Below, one piece after another: positions 54,744 through 63,229 of a stretch of 64,000 bases of DNA (position 1 is its first letter; every line of letters begins with the position of its first letter). Under the pieces are notes generated by a model that saw only the letters and a list, made by a program, of their open reading frames with translations, was not told the origin of the DNA and did no database searches. Made by a program: the position numbers and the translations under genes. Source of the DNA: Candidatus Rifleibacterium amylolyticum (lineage in GTDB: Bacteria > Muiribacteriota > Ozemobacteria > Ozemobacterales > Ozemobacteraceae); the NCBI GenBank assembly GCA_009917695.1, contig JAACJG010000008.1, positions 310,001 to 374,000 on the forward strand, given 5' to 3'.

Positions 54744-55066
54744 GCTGCCCTGGAAAGACGGGAATTTATGGTCTGCCAGAAGCGGGAGAACACTTCTGTT
54801 TTACCATCAAGATAGTCTTCGAAAAAACCAGGTTCTTTTAGCTCGGCGGGATATGAATAGCGCTCGCCTTCGTCGCCATACTCGGTTACCCAGCTGGTCG
54901 GCTCACTACTGTCAATGACTTCGAAAAGATCCGCAGGATAAAGAAAGGGCTGCCCCCTGTCGTTGAGGATCCTGTAATCATCTGCTTCGATACCAATCAC
55001 GAAATATGGCTGACGTGGCGAGAGATCAGGATAATCTACCTTTTTTCTTCTGAGTTTAACGATCAT
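54740..55066 (-). CDS. Small protein resembling an immunity partner, unknown function
   Basis: A 108-residue cytosolic protein: IVKLRRKKVDYPDLSPRQPY, FVIGIEADDYRILNDRGQPF, LYPADLFEVIDSSEPTSWVT, EYGDEGERYSYPAEL, then GFFEDYLDGK. The first 60 residues look like a small SH3-like beta barrel with an acidic, aromatic surface. Similar short proteins are found as probable immunity factors beside polymorphic toxins, which is from memory and not tested. It begins seven bases after the 74-residue gene upstream and its stop overlaps rnhB. Without that pairing it would be called hypothetical. Confidence 0.62.
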   Translation of the reverse strand: MIVKLRRKKVDYPDLSPRQPYFVIGIEADDYRILNDRGQPFLYPADLFEVIDSSEPTSWVTEYGDEGERYSYPAELKEPGFFEDYLDGKTEVFSRFWQTINSRLSRAA

Positions 55067-55073
55067 GACTCTT

Positions 55074-55298
55074 TCACCTATTTCTCTTCACTTCGAATCT
55101 TCCGATCTCATGATGTTCATACCAGTGGTATTCATAAACGTCTCCGGTATATTCTACTGGCGGGCTGCTTTTCTTCAGCCACTGAGAAGTTCTGCCACCA
55201 TAGGCAAGCACCAGCCGTTCGACGTCGCGTATCGCTCTGCCCTTAGCGATCACACGAGAACGAACGATCATCTCTTTTGTCAGTTCCAGAGCTGGCAT
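55074..55298 (-). CDS. Small basic protein resembling a toxin C-terminal domain, unknown function
   Basis: A 74-residue protein with ALELTKEMIVRSRVIAKGRA, IRDVERLVLAYGGRTSQWLK, KSSPPVEYTGDVYEYHWYEH and HEIGRFEVKRNR. The order YGG-x-W-KxS...HWYEH...FKxK-like end resembles short C-terminal cytotoxic domains of Rhs/polymorphic toxins that appear here as a free gene. The nearest gene downstream is the immunity-like protein, seven bases away. No signal peptide or delivery domain is present, so a toxin-antitoxin-like use inside the cell or a degraded toxin fragment are both possible. No good ribosome site. Confidence 0.55.
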   Translation of the reverse strand: MPALELTKEMIVRSRVIAKGRAIRDVERLVLAYGGRTSQWLKKSSPPVEYTGDVYEYHWYEHHEIGRFEVKRNR

Positions 55299-55312
55299 TG
55301 CCTAAGTATAAT

Positions 55313-57844
55313 TCAGCCAGCCTGGCAACGGCAAGTAAAAATCGTTTGCGTTACTTCTGGGGGGTGGTCGGCGAAGAGTTTGTTGAGCATGAAGAGTTCG
55401 GGCTGCTTGAGCAGGGTGACCTGCAGCAGAGAAACATCTTCGCGCAGACTGATTTTCTGCAGACCGCTTTTTTTCGCTTCGCCGGTAGCAATCTGCCAGT
55501 TCAGCCAGCCGTTGGAACGCTGCTTCTGATTTTTGAGCTTGTAACGGGCGAGCAGCGCATCGATTTCGCGTGCCAGAACGGTTGCATCGCCAGGAAGTGT
55601 GGCGGCGAGAGTCATCGGGTACAACCTTTCTTCAAGCCTCTTTACCGGCGGCAAAACTTCGCTGATCACCATGTCATCGTCAGGAGCCGCCAGAGCTGAC
55701 CATTTCGGCCATTGTGGCGGTGGACCGAACCCTTCGACAACTGCCACTGCCAGGCCATACGCAAAAAAAGCCGGCTCGACAAGCTCGACGCGGCGGAACC
55801 AGTCGATGGCGGCTGGCACGCTCAGCATGAGACGACGTGCCAACGCGGCAGCGATGAACTCGCGGCTGCAGAACGCCCATTTTTCTGGAATTTTGCCGAG
55901 AATCATTATTTGCGTGAGTTTTTCGGTGGCCGGCAAGCGACTTTTCTGCGAAAGATCAGGACCCATGTGATTGAGCTTCGATATTTCGGCGGCCGAACGA
56001 CAGGCACCGCAACCAGCGCAGCTGCCGCTGCCCCAGGGCGGCGCCAGACAGGCGCGAATTTCACCGCCACCCTCTATCTGTTGCCAGATCCTGTATAAAA
56101 AATCCTTGCTGATACCGGTATCCACGTCATCCCAGGGAAATACGGTCGCCGCATCGCGATCTTTCGCACAAACAAGCGAAAGATTTGCCTGTTGCAGCTG
56201 TTTATGCCAGAATTCATGGAGCTTGCGACCGATTTCGCCATGATAACGAAAACCACGATCGACCGAGGCAGCGACCAGAATTGGCGTATGGCGACGATCG
56301 GCATAGGCAATGAATTCGGAGACCTCAGCGTCTTCCGGGCCGGAGCTGATGCGTGCTTCATAACCGGCAGCGGTTATCGTGCCACACAAGCGCTCCAGCA
56401 GCTGTTGCAGGTCTGCGGACGGCGGGCGTTCAGGTGCGTATTGCATCGGCGTTTGCGGCGCACGAAACAGCACTGCAAATGAAAATGTCAGGCGCGGCCG
56501 CACTTTGCCGGCGCCAATGCGCTGTTTCAGTTTATCGAGAAGAACTCTGAATTCATCGACATCATTATCGTTCTCGTAGCCGGTGAGAATCAGAAAAACT
56601 TTCATCTGCCGCATATTGCGCTGCATCAACAGATCGACACCGGCGAGAATCGTCTTTTCGTCGAGATTTTTCTGTAGAAGCGTGCGCATGCGGTCGCTGA
56701 TGCCTTCCATGGCACAGGTGTAAGTGCGCTTGCCGGCCTCGAACTGCAGGTCAAGCAGTTCCGGCGCGTGCACCACCGCATCGAAGCGCTGGCTCTTGAT
56801 CGAAACCCGTGCAAACTTCTGCGACAGACGCTCGACCAGTTCAAATATGCCGCTGCAGGTATTGGCATTGAAGGTCATCAGCGAAATCTCGCCAAGCCCC
56901 AGGCCGGCTTTCAGCTGCCGCGCGGCGGCAACCGCCTGTTCAACCGGGGTTTCGCGGTATGGTTTCTGCTCCCACGATTCTTTGCAGAACGAACAGAAAG
57001 ACGGGCAGCCGGCCGAAACCAGCACATGCGAACTGCCGGCGCCTTCATAGAGCAATGGCCCACCCTGCCAGGTTTCTGACGTGTCCCGGCAGGCCGTCTT
57101 GTTACTGGCCACCGGCATCGGAGCATCGGCGGCGGCTTCGATTGCAACCAGCTCCCCGGCAAACACCTGGTGATAGGACTGGGGCAGGTAGAAGCCTGGT
57201 ACCGTTCGTTGCAGCAGGCTGAGGCGCTCCGCCCGCGACAATGCAGAACTGTCACGCAACTGTGCGAGCATCTGCGCAAAGACCTGTTCGCCATCGCCCA
57301 TCAGCACGCCATCGACGAGACCGCAACCACCCTGCCGATCGACTTCACCATGCAGAATCGAGTGAGTATAAGAGTTGCTGCCACCAAGAATAACGAGAGG
57401 ACTGCCAGCCTGTTCACGCCCCTGCCGCGATAGTGGCAGTTGCGAATAATGCAGCAGCGCCGGCAGATTGATGAGTTCCTGCAATACTGAATTGCTGACT
57501 GCCACAAGGTCGAATGCGGTTGCCGGCGCCTTGCTGCCAACCCCGGTCAACAGCGACACCCCGGCTTCGCGCATGATCTTTTCGTCGGCTTCGGGCGGCA
57601 TAAATGCCATGTCGACGTAAACGCCGGCAACGGCGGCAGCCAGCTGGTAAAGATAGGTGTGGGTGATGCCGGCGGCAACTTCACGATAGGGCGAAAGGCG
57701 CACGATCAGCACGCGCAAACGGGATTCTGCAAACAATCGCGGCGACTGAGTTCCCGGCTCACCGCCCTGAAACCACACACCGCGACCGGTCAGGCGCTGC
57801 CGTTCGGCCGCAAACCATTGACGAACCTGTTGAGCAGACAGCAT
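55313..57844 (-). CDS. B12-binding-type radical SAM protein
   Basis: An 843-residue protein. The N-terminal 200 residues resemble a cobalamin-binding-like region (LRVLIVRLSPYREVAAGITH; SPLVILGGSNSYTHSILHGE). The radical SAM core holds the cluster ligands in VSAGCPSFCSFCKES (CxxxCxxC), then GEISLMTFNANTCSGIF and MKVFLILTGYENDNDVDEF. Near residue 610, GSCAGCGACRS offers a second Cys cluster. The C-terminal 200 residues resemble the DUF2344-type extension seen in the TIGR03960/TIGR03936 relatives. The reaction and substrate are unknown. It starts within the FUN14-like gene's stop (TGATG), so the two are cotranslated. Confidence 0.82.
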   Translation of the reverse strand: MLSAQQVRQWFAAERQRLTGRGVWFQGGEPGTQSPRLFAESRLRVLIVRLSPYREVAAGITHTYLYQLAAAVAGVYVDMAFMPPEADEKIMREAGVSLLTGVGSKAPATAFDLVAVSNSVLQELINLPALLHYSQLPLSRQGREQAGSPLVILGGSNSYTHSILHGEVDRQGGCGLVDGVLMGDGEQVFAQMLAQLRDSSALSRAERLSLLQRTVPGFYLPQSYHQVFAGELVAIEAAADAPMPVASNKTACRDTSETWQGGPLLYEGAGSSHVLVSAGCPSFCSFCKESWEQKPYRETPVEQAVAAARQLKAGLGLGEISLMTFNANTCSGIFELVERLSQKFARVSIKSQRFDAVVHAPELLDLQFEAGKRTYTCAMEGISDRMRTLLQKNLDEKTILAGVDLLMQRNMRQMKVFLILTGYENDNDVDEFRVLLDKLKQRIGAGKVRPRLTFSFAVLFRAPQTPMQYAPERPPSADLQQLLERLCGTITAAGYEARISSGPEDAEVSEFIAYADRRHTPILVAASVDRGFRYHGEIGRKLHEFWHKQLQQANLSLVCAKDRDAATVFPWDDVDTGISKDFLYRIWQQIEGGGEIRACLAPPWGSGSCAGCGACRSAAEISKLNHMGPDLSQKSRLPATEKLTQIMILGKIPEKWAFCSREFIAAALARRLMLSVPAAIDWFRRVELVEPAFFAYGLAVAVVEGFGPPPQWPKWSALAAPDDDMVISEVLPPVKRLEERLYPMTLAATLPGDATVLAREIDALLARYKLKNQKQRSNGWLNWQIATGEAKKSGLQKISLREDVSLLQVTLLKQPELFMLNKLFADHPPEVTQTIFTCRCQAG

Positions 57845-58281
57845 CAGCCTTTGCGAAAGCCCATCCAGAAGCCGACTAAAAAAGCACCGGCAAAAGGCAG
57901 GTTGTAGGTGAGCATCGACATCAGGCTGTTGGCCGACTGTTCGAGTTTTTCGTCGGGGACGGTCTTCTTGATGCGCTCCCAGTCGATGGTTATGTAGCTG
58001 TTATACGCCAGATACTGGATCGAAATGAAACCGACTCCGAGCACCAGCGCCGCCAGTTTGGCGACTTTTTTGAGGGTGAAACCGACCGCCCAGCCGGCCA
58101 GCCCACCGCCGCCAAGCGTCATCAATATGAATTTAATGTCGGCCGGCAGCGCAACTCCCTGCCCAGGTGCCTCGGCGACCGCGCTGGCAACTTCCTGTGC
58201 CCCGGCAGTGCCGGCAACCAGCAGCAACATGATTACCAGCCAGCTACTTTTAACATTCTGTGAATAAAAATCTTTTGTCAT
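57844..58281 (-). CDS. FUN14-like membrane protein
   Basis: A 145-residue membrane protein with N-terminal signal-like helix (SSWLVIMLLLVAGTAGA). The FUN14 pattern follows: GGGGLAGWAVGFTLKKVAKL, AALVLGVGFISIQYLAYNSY, then ITIDWERI, and a last helix with FLVGFWMGFRKG. FUN14 proteins are known as mitophagy receptors in animals; the bacterial members have no settled role. Gly-rich helices and the Lys-Lys motif match the family. No Shine-Dalgarno is clear, and the start abuts a dispersed repeat (58292). Confidence 0.75.
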   Translation of the reverse strand: MTKDFYSQNVKSSWLVIMLLLVAGTAGAQEVASAVAEAPGQGVALPADIKFILMTLGGGGLAGWAVGFTLKKVAKLAALVLGVGFISIQYLAYNSYITIDWERIKKTVPDEKLEQSANSLMSMLTYNLPFAGAFLVGFWMGFRKG

Positions 58282-58291
58282 ATGTTTTTAA

Positions 58292-58335
58292 TCTCGTGCT
58301 CGTGCGCGTGCGCGTAATCGTAATCGTTCTCGCCA
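58292..58335. repeat. A-module repeat upstream of the FUN14-like gene
   Basis: CTCGTGCTCGTGCGCGTGCG and CGTAATCGTAATCG, immediately after the FUN14-like start region. Confidence 0.82.
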
Positions 58336-58576
58336 ACCATGTGAAACTAATGCTAATTCTTCTGCAAAACAGTTTATCAAAAATCACCGGGCTCTCGGCG
58401 GGATCTCAACGCTCCAGCGATTCGCCTCATCGACTACTCGATTGCTGGAGCCTTTGAGTCAAAATGTGCTCGGCTCACAAGCTTACGCTTATGAGATGCC
58501 CGCCTGCGCCCTATGTTGTCATTTACTCAAGCTTTAAGACATTTGCCCTGACGCTTAGCGCAGAATTACCGGGGGC
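58336..58576. other. Gene-free spacer with an inverted repeat
   Basis: No gene is visible between the FUN14-like and propeller genes. GCTCCAGC (58411-58418) and GCTGGAGC (58444-58451) form an 8-base inverted repeat around a 25-base loop. It carries no T run and I see no known RNA family. It may be a relic of a repeat element. Confidence 0.5.
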
Positions 58577-59677
58577 TCAGTTGGCTGCAGGAGCGGGCTT
58601 CTCGAACAGAGCCGACAGCTTTTTGATCTGATAAATGCCTTCGCCAGTCGCGACCCAGAGGTCACCGTTATGCCAGGCGACGCCGGTTATGGCAATTGAC
58701 GGGAAACCAGGAACCACTTCCTTGAGCTTGAGCCACTCATTACCATGAAGAATGGCAAGTCCCTTGTCGGTGCCGACGAAAAGCATCTCGTTGCCATCGC
58801 TGCGCGCCAGCGCGTTGATGACATTGCCGGGCAGCGGGCTGTTACCCGAAACCGTCTGTTCGACAATCTGACCACCAACCTGAGCCCACTCGCGATGCTG
58901 TGACAGATAATTGGTGTATCCGCTCATCAGATCGGTAAGGCTGAGACCGCTGGTAGTGCCGATTGCCATCTTTTCGCCAAAAGGCATGAGAACCTTGATG
59001 TTGTTGCCTGGCAGCTGACAGTTGGCCGGGCTGGCCGGAACATCGATCAACGACGAGCCCATAACCGACTTGGCTGGCCCGGTGAAGTTCTGGAAAATAT
59101 CCGACGCCAGTTTGCCGATGCCAGCGCGGGTTCCAGCCCACAGCTGGCCCTTGTGGTCGAACATTACCTGGTTAACTTCATCCATTACCAGGCCGGCGCC
59201 TTCGCGACCAAGAGTTTTTGTCTCGCCGCCATTGGAATAAACGACACCGTAAGCAGTAGCCACTGCCAGCTCACTTCCCCGGCCGATCACCGATCTGGCA
59301 CGCCCACCCGTATAAACCGAGGCCCAGTTGTTGCCGTCATAGCGGCAGGCGCCATTGTCAGTCGCAATCCACAGAACATTATCGAAAACTTTGAGATCTT
59401 CGATAATGTCTGAACCGAGAACGTTAGTGTTCTTTCTCTGATGAATCTGCCAGTTGACACTGTCGTAGCAGAACAGACCATTTTTCGAACCAGCCCAGAT
59501 CTTGCCGCCAAAAGAAACCAGCGAAGTGATAGCTTCTTCCGGCAGGCCTTTCTGACGGGTGTGATGTTCAAATTCGAAAGTGGTCGGTTTGGGCGGTTCT
59601 TTTGGCTGCCCGCAACCGGCGGCAAAAGCCAGAACAGCCATACCAATAATTGCAGCAAACCATGTTCTGCTGGTCAT
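58577..59677 (-). CDS. Lipoprotein with two-component-regulator-type beta-propeller repeats
   Basis: A 366-residue lipoprotein. The signal WFAAIIGMAVLAFAAGC ends with lipobox FAAGC. The mature protein begins GQPKEPPKP and then shows repeated blades: ITSLVSFGGKIWAGSKNGLF, VFDNVLWIATDNGACRYDGN, VMFDHKGQLWAGTRAGIGKL, LFVGTDKGLAILHGNEWLKL, AWHNGDLWVATGEGIYQIKK. The W-A-G-T-x-x-G signature is that of two-component regulator propellers, normally periplasmic sensors. No kinase is attached here, so it is a free outer-membrane or periplasmic propeller. The next gene starts on the same strand, with a GGAGG ribosome site for this one in their 18-base gap. Confidence 0.85.
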   Translation of the reverse strand: MTSRTWFAAIIGMAVLAFAAGCGQPKEPPKPTTFEFEHHTRQKGLPEEAITSLVSFGGKIWAGSKNGLFCYDSVNWQIHQRKNTNVLGSDIIEDLKVFDNVLWIATDNGACRYDGNNWASVYTGGRARSVIGRGSELAVATAYGVVYSNGGETKTLGREGAGLVMDEVNQVMFDHKGQLWAGTRAGIGKLASDIFQNFTGPAKSVMGSSLIDVPASPANCQLPGNNIKVLMPFGEKMAIGTTSGLSLTDLMSGYTNYLSQHREWAQVGGQIVEQTVSGNSPLPGNVINALARSDGNEMLFVGTDKGLAILHGNEWLKLKEVVPGFPSIAITGVAWHNGDLWVATGEGIYQIKKLSALFEKPAPAAN

Positions 59678-59695
59678 TTAAGATCCTCCAGACGG

Positions 59696-60475
59696 TTATT
59701 TCGGATAAACGCGCATCAGGCTCTGAACTTCCATCGTTCCAGACGCCAGGCCGGTTCTATGAGTGACACCATGAATTACAACACGGCTGCCGCTGAATTC
59801 TTTCAGTTTTTCGACCCATGAATCTGTGACTACGTGCAAACCCTTGTCCTTTTTGCCAAGACGATCTTCTTTGATGTAAAGCAGATCACCTTTAACCAGC
59901 ACTGAGCCACGCACAGTTTCTTCCTGTGTCCAGATTTTCAGGGGTTCTTCCGGCTTCTTTTCTTTCTTTTCACGGCGACGTTTTTTGCCTTTTTTCGACT
60001 CGGCTTTTTCCTTCTTTTCTTCTTCGCTGTCGTATTGGCCCGAATCTTTAACCCTGGCTACCGATTGAGCGATCCAGAGCAGAACGGTCGGAAGTTCCTG
60101 CTTAACCTTCTCAGGCTCTGAATCATCCTTTTTCAGCTCATATTCGGTCGCGATATTTCCAATCAGATCGGTTCTTATCAGTGTTCCATAAGTGATCTGG
60201 TCGCGCGTGCGACGCCCGCTCTTGTTACGATCGCGAAATTCCTTCGGCAGGTCGAAACTCACCCAGCTGTTAACACCTACCGGCAATTGCGCGGTTTCAG
60301 AGCCAACAACCTCAAGAATGCGCATGGTTATGCGATCGCGATAAATAGATTCAACCCGGCCAATGGCGGTAAACTCGACAACAGATTCAGCATGACTGGC
60401 GACTGCCACCAGCGCGAAAAGACAGGCCAGCACTGCAAAACGCACAGCATTTCTGGCAAACGGATGAGTCTGCAT
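59696..60475 (-). CDS. Secreted protein with a Lys/Glu-rich linker, unknown function
   Basis: A 259-residue secreted protein. The start at 60475 is preceded by AGGAG; the longer frame lacks a ribosome site. Signal peptide: ARNAVRFAVLACLFALVAVA then SHAES. Two beta-rich segments (FTAIGRVESIYRDRITMRIL; LVKGDLLYIKEDRLGKKDKG, with WVEKLKEFSGSRVVIHGVTH) flank a highly charged stretch (EEEKKEKAESKKGKKRRREK). The repeated beta pattern suggests two OB- or SH3-like domains joined by a linker. No family recognised. It is the first gene of the pair with the propeller lipoprotein, driven by a near-ideal promoter. Confidence 0.75.
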   Translation of the reverse strand: MQTHPFARNAVRFAVLACLFALVAVASHAESVVEFTAIGRVESIYRDRITMRILEVVGSETAQLPVGVNSWVSFDLPKEFRDRNKSGRRTRDQITYGTLIRTDLIGNIATEYELKKDDSEPEKVKQELPTVLLWIAQSVARVKDSGQYDSEEEKKEKAESKKGKKRRREKKEKKPEEPLKIWTQEETVRGSVLVKGDLLYIKEDRLGKKDKGLHVVTDSWVEKLKEFSGSRVVIHGVTHRTGLASGTMEVQSLMRVYPK

Positions 60476-60504
60476 AATATCTCCTGCTCGATATGGTTTT
60501 GTCT

Positions 60505-60533
60505 TATATACCATAACCCTGCACCCCGCGCAA
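60505..60533 (-). promoter_or_regulatory. Promoter of the secreted protein/propeller lipoprotein pair
   Basis: Minus strand TTGCGC, 17 bases, TATATA, with TG one base before the -10; the gene starts about 30 bases downstream. Confidence 0.7.
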
Positions 60534-60550
60534 AATTAAAACATCGCTCC

Positions 60551-60640
60551 CTTGTCTCGTTCTCGTAATCGTAATCGTAATCGGTATTGGTATTGGTATC
60601 GGTATCGGTATCGGTATCGATGTTCGATTACGAGCACGAC
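60551..60640. repeat. Hexamer microsatellite element (CGTAAT and GGTATC/GGTATT runs)
   Basis: CTCGTTCTCGTAATCG, three CGTAAT units, then GGTATT and four GGTATC units, ending CGATTACGAGCACGAC. Inverted ends and a simple-sequence core. Between here and the hldE promoter, a D-module (ATCTGCGATAATCCGCG) lies at about 60733-60768 with no gene. Confidence 0.85.
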
Positions 60641-60783
60641 CAGACCCCGCCCTCATACTCGGTCTCGCAAACTTTCTCTCGGCACCAGCTCCCGATCTCT
60701 TCTCCCGCCCTCTCCCGGTACTGCCTTAAAAAAATCTGCGATAATCCGCGAAATCGGCGGATAGTGGCAGGTTTTTCGATTGC

Positions 60784-60812
60784 TTGACGATTCGCTGAGG
60801 TGGTGTTAGACT
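60784..60812 (+). promoter_or_regulatory. Promoter of the heptose kinase gene
   Basis: TTGACG, 17 bases, TAGACT with TG one base before the -10. Leader of about 50 bases to the ATG at 60866. Confidence 0.75.
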
Positions 60813-60865
60813 TCGGCATCGATTCAGAGGTTCTCTGTCAGCGAATCACCGTCAGGAACAAACAC

Positions 60866-61870
60866 ATGCAAAGAAGCCAGCTTGAAAAAATATTGAAGCA
60901 CTTTTCTGAGTGCAGTATCGCCGTGCTCGGCGATGTCATGCTCGATGAGTTCTGCTGGGGAAAAGTAGATCGCATCTCACCTGAAGCTCCGGTTCCGATC
61001 GTTCAGGTCAAAACCGAAACCTGGCGCCCGGGCGGCGCGGCTAACGTTGCCAGCAACCTCGTAGCCCTCGGCGCAAAAGCTCATATTTTTGGAATTGTTG
61101 GCGATGATGGCGCCGGCAGAAGGCTCGGCGAAGCACTGACCGCCGATAAAATCGGCACTGCCGGCCTTATTGTCGATTCCGGTCGCCGCACTTCGGTAAA
61201 GACCCGCATTCTCGGGCAGAACCAGCAGATGATCAGGGTTGATCGCGAGAATACCGAAAGCATCGATTATGAGCGCCAGAAGGCGATTCTCACAACTATG
61301 CTCGACATGGCCAAAGAACTCGACGGTGTTATCGTTTCTGATTACGCCAAAGGCGTGGTGGTCGAAGACCTGTTCAAAGAAGTGGTTACCCGCTTTCGCA
61401 AGCTTGGCAAATTCATTGCCGTCGATCCCAAGCTCAAGAATTTTCCGATGTACAAGAAGCCGACGATTATCACACCCAACACTAAAGAGGCCGAATCAGC
61501 GCTTGGTCGTATATTCGAGAGCGAAGAAGACGTTTTGAAAGGCGGGCTCGACCTGCTCAAGAACAGCAGCGCCGATGCCATACTGATCACCCGCAGCGAG
61601 CACGGCATGAGCCTTTTCGAAAGGGGCAAGACACCGGTGACGATTCCGACCCGCGCCCTCAAGGTATTCGACGTAACCGGCGCCGGCGATACTGTTATCG
61701 GCACCTTCAGCCTCGGACTGGCCGCCGGCTGCACCATGCAGCAGGCAGCCGAAATCGCCAACCTCGCCGCCGGCGTCGTCGTCGGCATAGTCGGCACTGC
61801 CTCGGCTTCGATCGAGCAGATCCTCGAACATTACGACCTCAGTTTCGCCAGAGCCGTTGCAGCTGGCTAA
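60866..61870 (+). CDS. hldE: D-glycero-beta-D-manno-heptose-7-phosphate kinase (HldE domain 1 type)
   Basis: A 334-residue PfkB-family kinase: start 60866 with AGGA ten bases before. It phosphorylates D-glycero-D-manno-heptose 7-phosphate at O1 for ADP-heptose synthesis in lipopolysaccharide inner core. Signatures: LGDVMLDEFCWGKVDRISPE, WRPGGAANVASNLVALGAK, and the anion-hole DVTGAGDTVIGTFSLGLAAG with the catalytic Asp. This is only the first half of the E. coli HldE fusion; the adenylyltransferase half is fused to GmhA in the gene at 62171. It is preceded by a strong promoter and followed by a 300-base repeat region. Confidence 0.9.
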   Translation: MQRSQLEKILKHFSECSIAVLGDVMLDEFCWGKVDRISPEAPVPIVQVKTETWRPGGAANVASNLVALGAKAHIFGIVGDDGAGRRLGEALTADKIGTAGLIVDSGRRTSVKTRILGQNQQMIRVDRENTESIDYERQKAILTTMLDMAKELDGVIVSDYAKGVVVEDLFKEVVTRFRKLGKFIAVDPKLKNFPMYKKPTIITPNTKEAESALGRIFESEEDVLKGGLDLLKNSSADAILITRSEHGMSLFERGKTPVTIPTRALKVFDVTGAGDTVIGTFSLGLAAGCTMQQAAEIANLAAGVVVGIVGTASASIEQILEHYDLSFARAVAAG

Positions 61871-61880
61871 AATCGGGTGA

Positions 61881-62120
61881 CGATTATGAAAACGATTTCG
61901 CTTACGAGCACGAGAACGAGCCTTGGTCATTCGCGCGGAGCGAAGCGGAGTCGCAGAATCCATGGCTTTATCGACATCCTGGATCCTGCGACTACGCGCA
62001 GGATGACGAGAACGAAGACGCAGAGACACGAAGATGCAGAGAAGAATAAAGGAAGAAAATGATTTTGATTTAACATGAATTCTGAGATTAACTTTGTGGC
62101 TTAGCGGCTTTGTGCGATAA
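61881..62120. repeat. Cluster of dispersed repeats upstream of the gmhA-hldE fusion
   Basis: The 300-base gap between the heptose kinase and the fusion gene holds no gene. It contains an A-module (61881-61921), the second GTCATTC palindrome with GCAGGATGAC end (61926-62010), a B-module (ACGCAGAGACACGAAGATGC, 62018-62045) and its inverted partner (GTGGCTTAGCGGCTTTGTGC, 62097-62116). Confidence 0.8.
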
Positions 62121-62170
62121 AACTGGTCTTGAGACTGTAATTGCAGACGAGCACGAGTATGAGGAACAGC

Positions 62171-63229
62171 ATGCAGAAATATTTTAAAGAAGACATCAGG
62201 AGCATGAACATTACCGGCTGGTCGGCAGCCGAAAACGATCTTGCCGAATCTTTCGCGCTGGCGGCACAGAGCCTGATCGATGCCCTGCGCCGTAAAAACC
62301 GCATACTGGTCTGCGGCAACGGCGGTTCAGCCGCCGACGCCGAGCACCTGGCCGGCGAACTCGTCGGCCGCTTCGGTTACGACCGCGCTTCATTGCCGGG
62401 TATCTCGCTGTGTACTCCCTCTGCCACCTTCACTGCTATCGCCAACGATTACGGTTACGAGCAGGTTTTCAAACGTCAGGTGCAGGGACTCGGCAGCGCT
62501 GGCGACGTATTGATCGGCATTTCGACGAGCGGTAATTCGGCCAATATTGTCGAAGCGTTCGCTGCTGCAAAAACCATGCAGATTACGACCATTGCCATGA
62601 CCGGCAGCCGCGACTCAAAACTGTCACAGATCGCCGACATCACGCTGCGCTCGCCGTCAACCCAGACCCCGCGCATCCAGGAAATCCACGGTCTGCTGGT
62701 TCACAGCCTGTGCCGTGCGATTGAAGAAGAGATATTCCCGGTTTCCGGACGCGCACCGGCTCTGCCCCCCGAAAAAATCATCGGGCCGGAACGGCTTGCC
62801 ACGCTGGCCGCTGCTAGCTCCGGGCGCCAGGCTGTTTTTACCAACGGCTGTTTCGACATTCTGCACCCCGGTCATGTCTATGTGCTCAAAGAAGCACGCA
62901 AACTCGGAGAGCTCCTGATCGTCGGCCTCAACAGCGACGCTTCGGTCAAACGCCTGAAGGGCGACAGCCGGCCTTATCACCGTTTCGAAGACCGGGCCGA
63001 GGTACTGGCCGCGCTGGCCTGCGTCGATTACGTCGTCGGCTTCGACGAAGACACCCCGAAAAAGCTGATCGAGAGCCTTACCCCGAAAATTCTGGTCAAG
63101 GGCGGCGATTACAACCACGACACCATCGTCGGCGCCGACTGGGTGACTGCGCACGGCGGCGAAGTAAAGGTCGTGCCACTGCTGCCCGGTCATTCAACCA
63201 CAGGAATCCTCAAAAACAATGGCAGATAA
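62171..63229 (+). CDS. Fusion of sedoheptulose-7-phosphate isomerase and heptose-1-phosphate adenylyltransferase
   Basis: A 352-residue protein joining GmhA and the second half of HldE. Start at 62171 with AGGA seven bases before; earlier in-frame TTG and ATG lie in repeat-derived sequence. GmhA part (1 to about 190): [20 protein letters not shown] near residue 47, [31 protein letters not shown]. Adenylyltransferase part (about 210-352): [20 protein letters not shown] from residue 223 with HPGH for [40 protein letters not shown]. It therefore covers the first and last cytosolic steps to ADP-heptose; the kinase is the gene before. The kdsB gene overlaps it by 11 bases. Confidence 0.93.
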   Translation: MQKYFKEDIRSMNITGWSAAENDLAESFALAAQSLIDALRRKNRILVCGNGGSAADAEHLAGELVGRFGYDRASLPGISLCTPSATFTAIANDYGYEQVFKRQVQGLGSAGDVLIGISTSGNSANIVEAFAAAKTMQITTIAMTGSRDSKLSQIADITLRSPSTQTPRIQEIHGLLVHSLCRAIEEEIFPVSGRAPALPPEKIIGPERLATLAAASSGRQAVFTNGCFDILHPGHVYVLKEARKLGELLIVGLNSDASVKRLKGDSRPYHRFEDRAEVLAALACVDYVVGFDEDTPKKLIESLTPKILVKGGDYNHDTIVGADWVTAHGGEVKVVPLLPGHSTTGILKNNGR

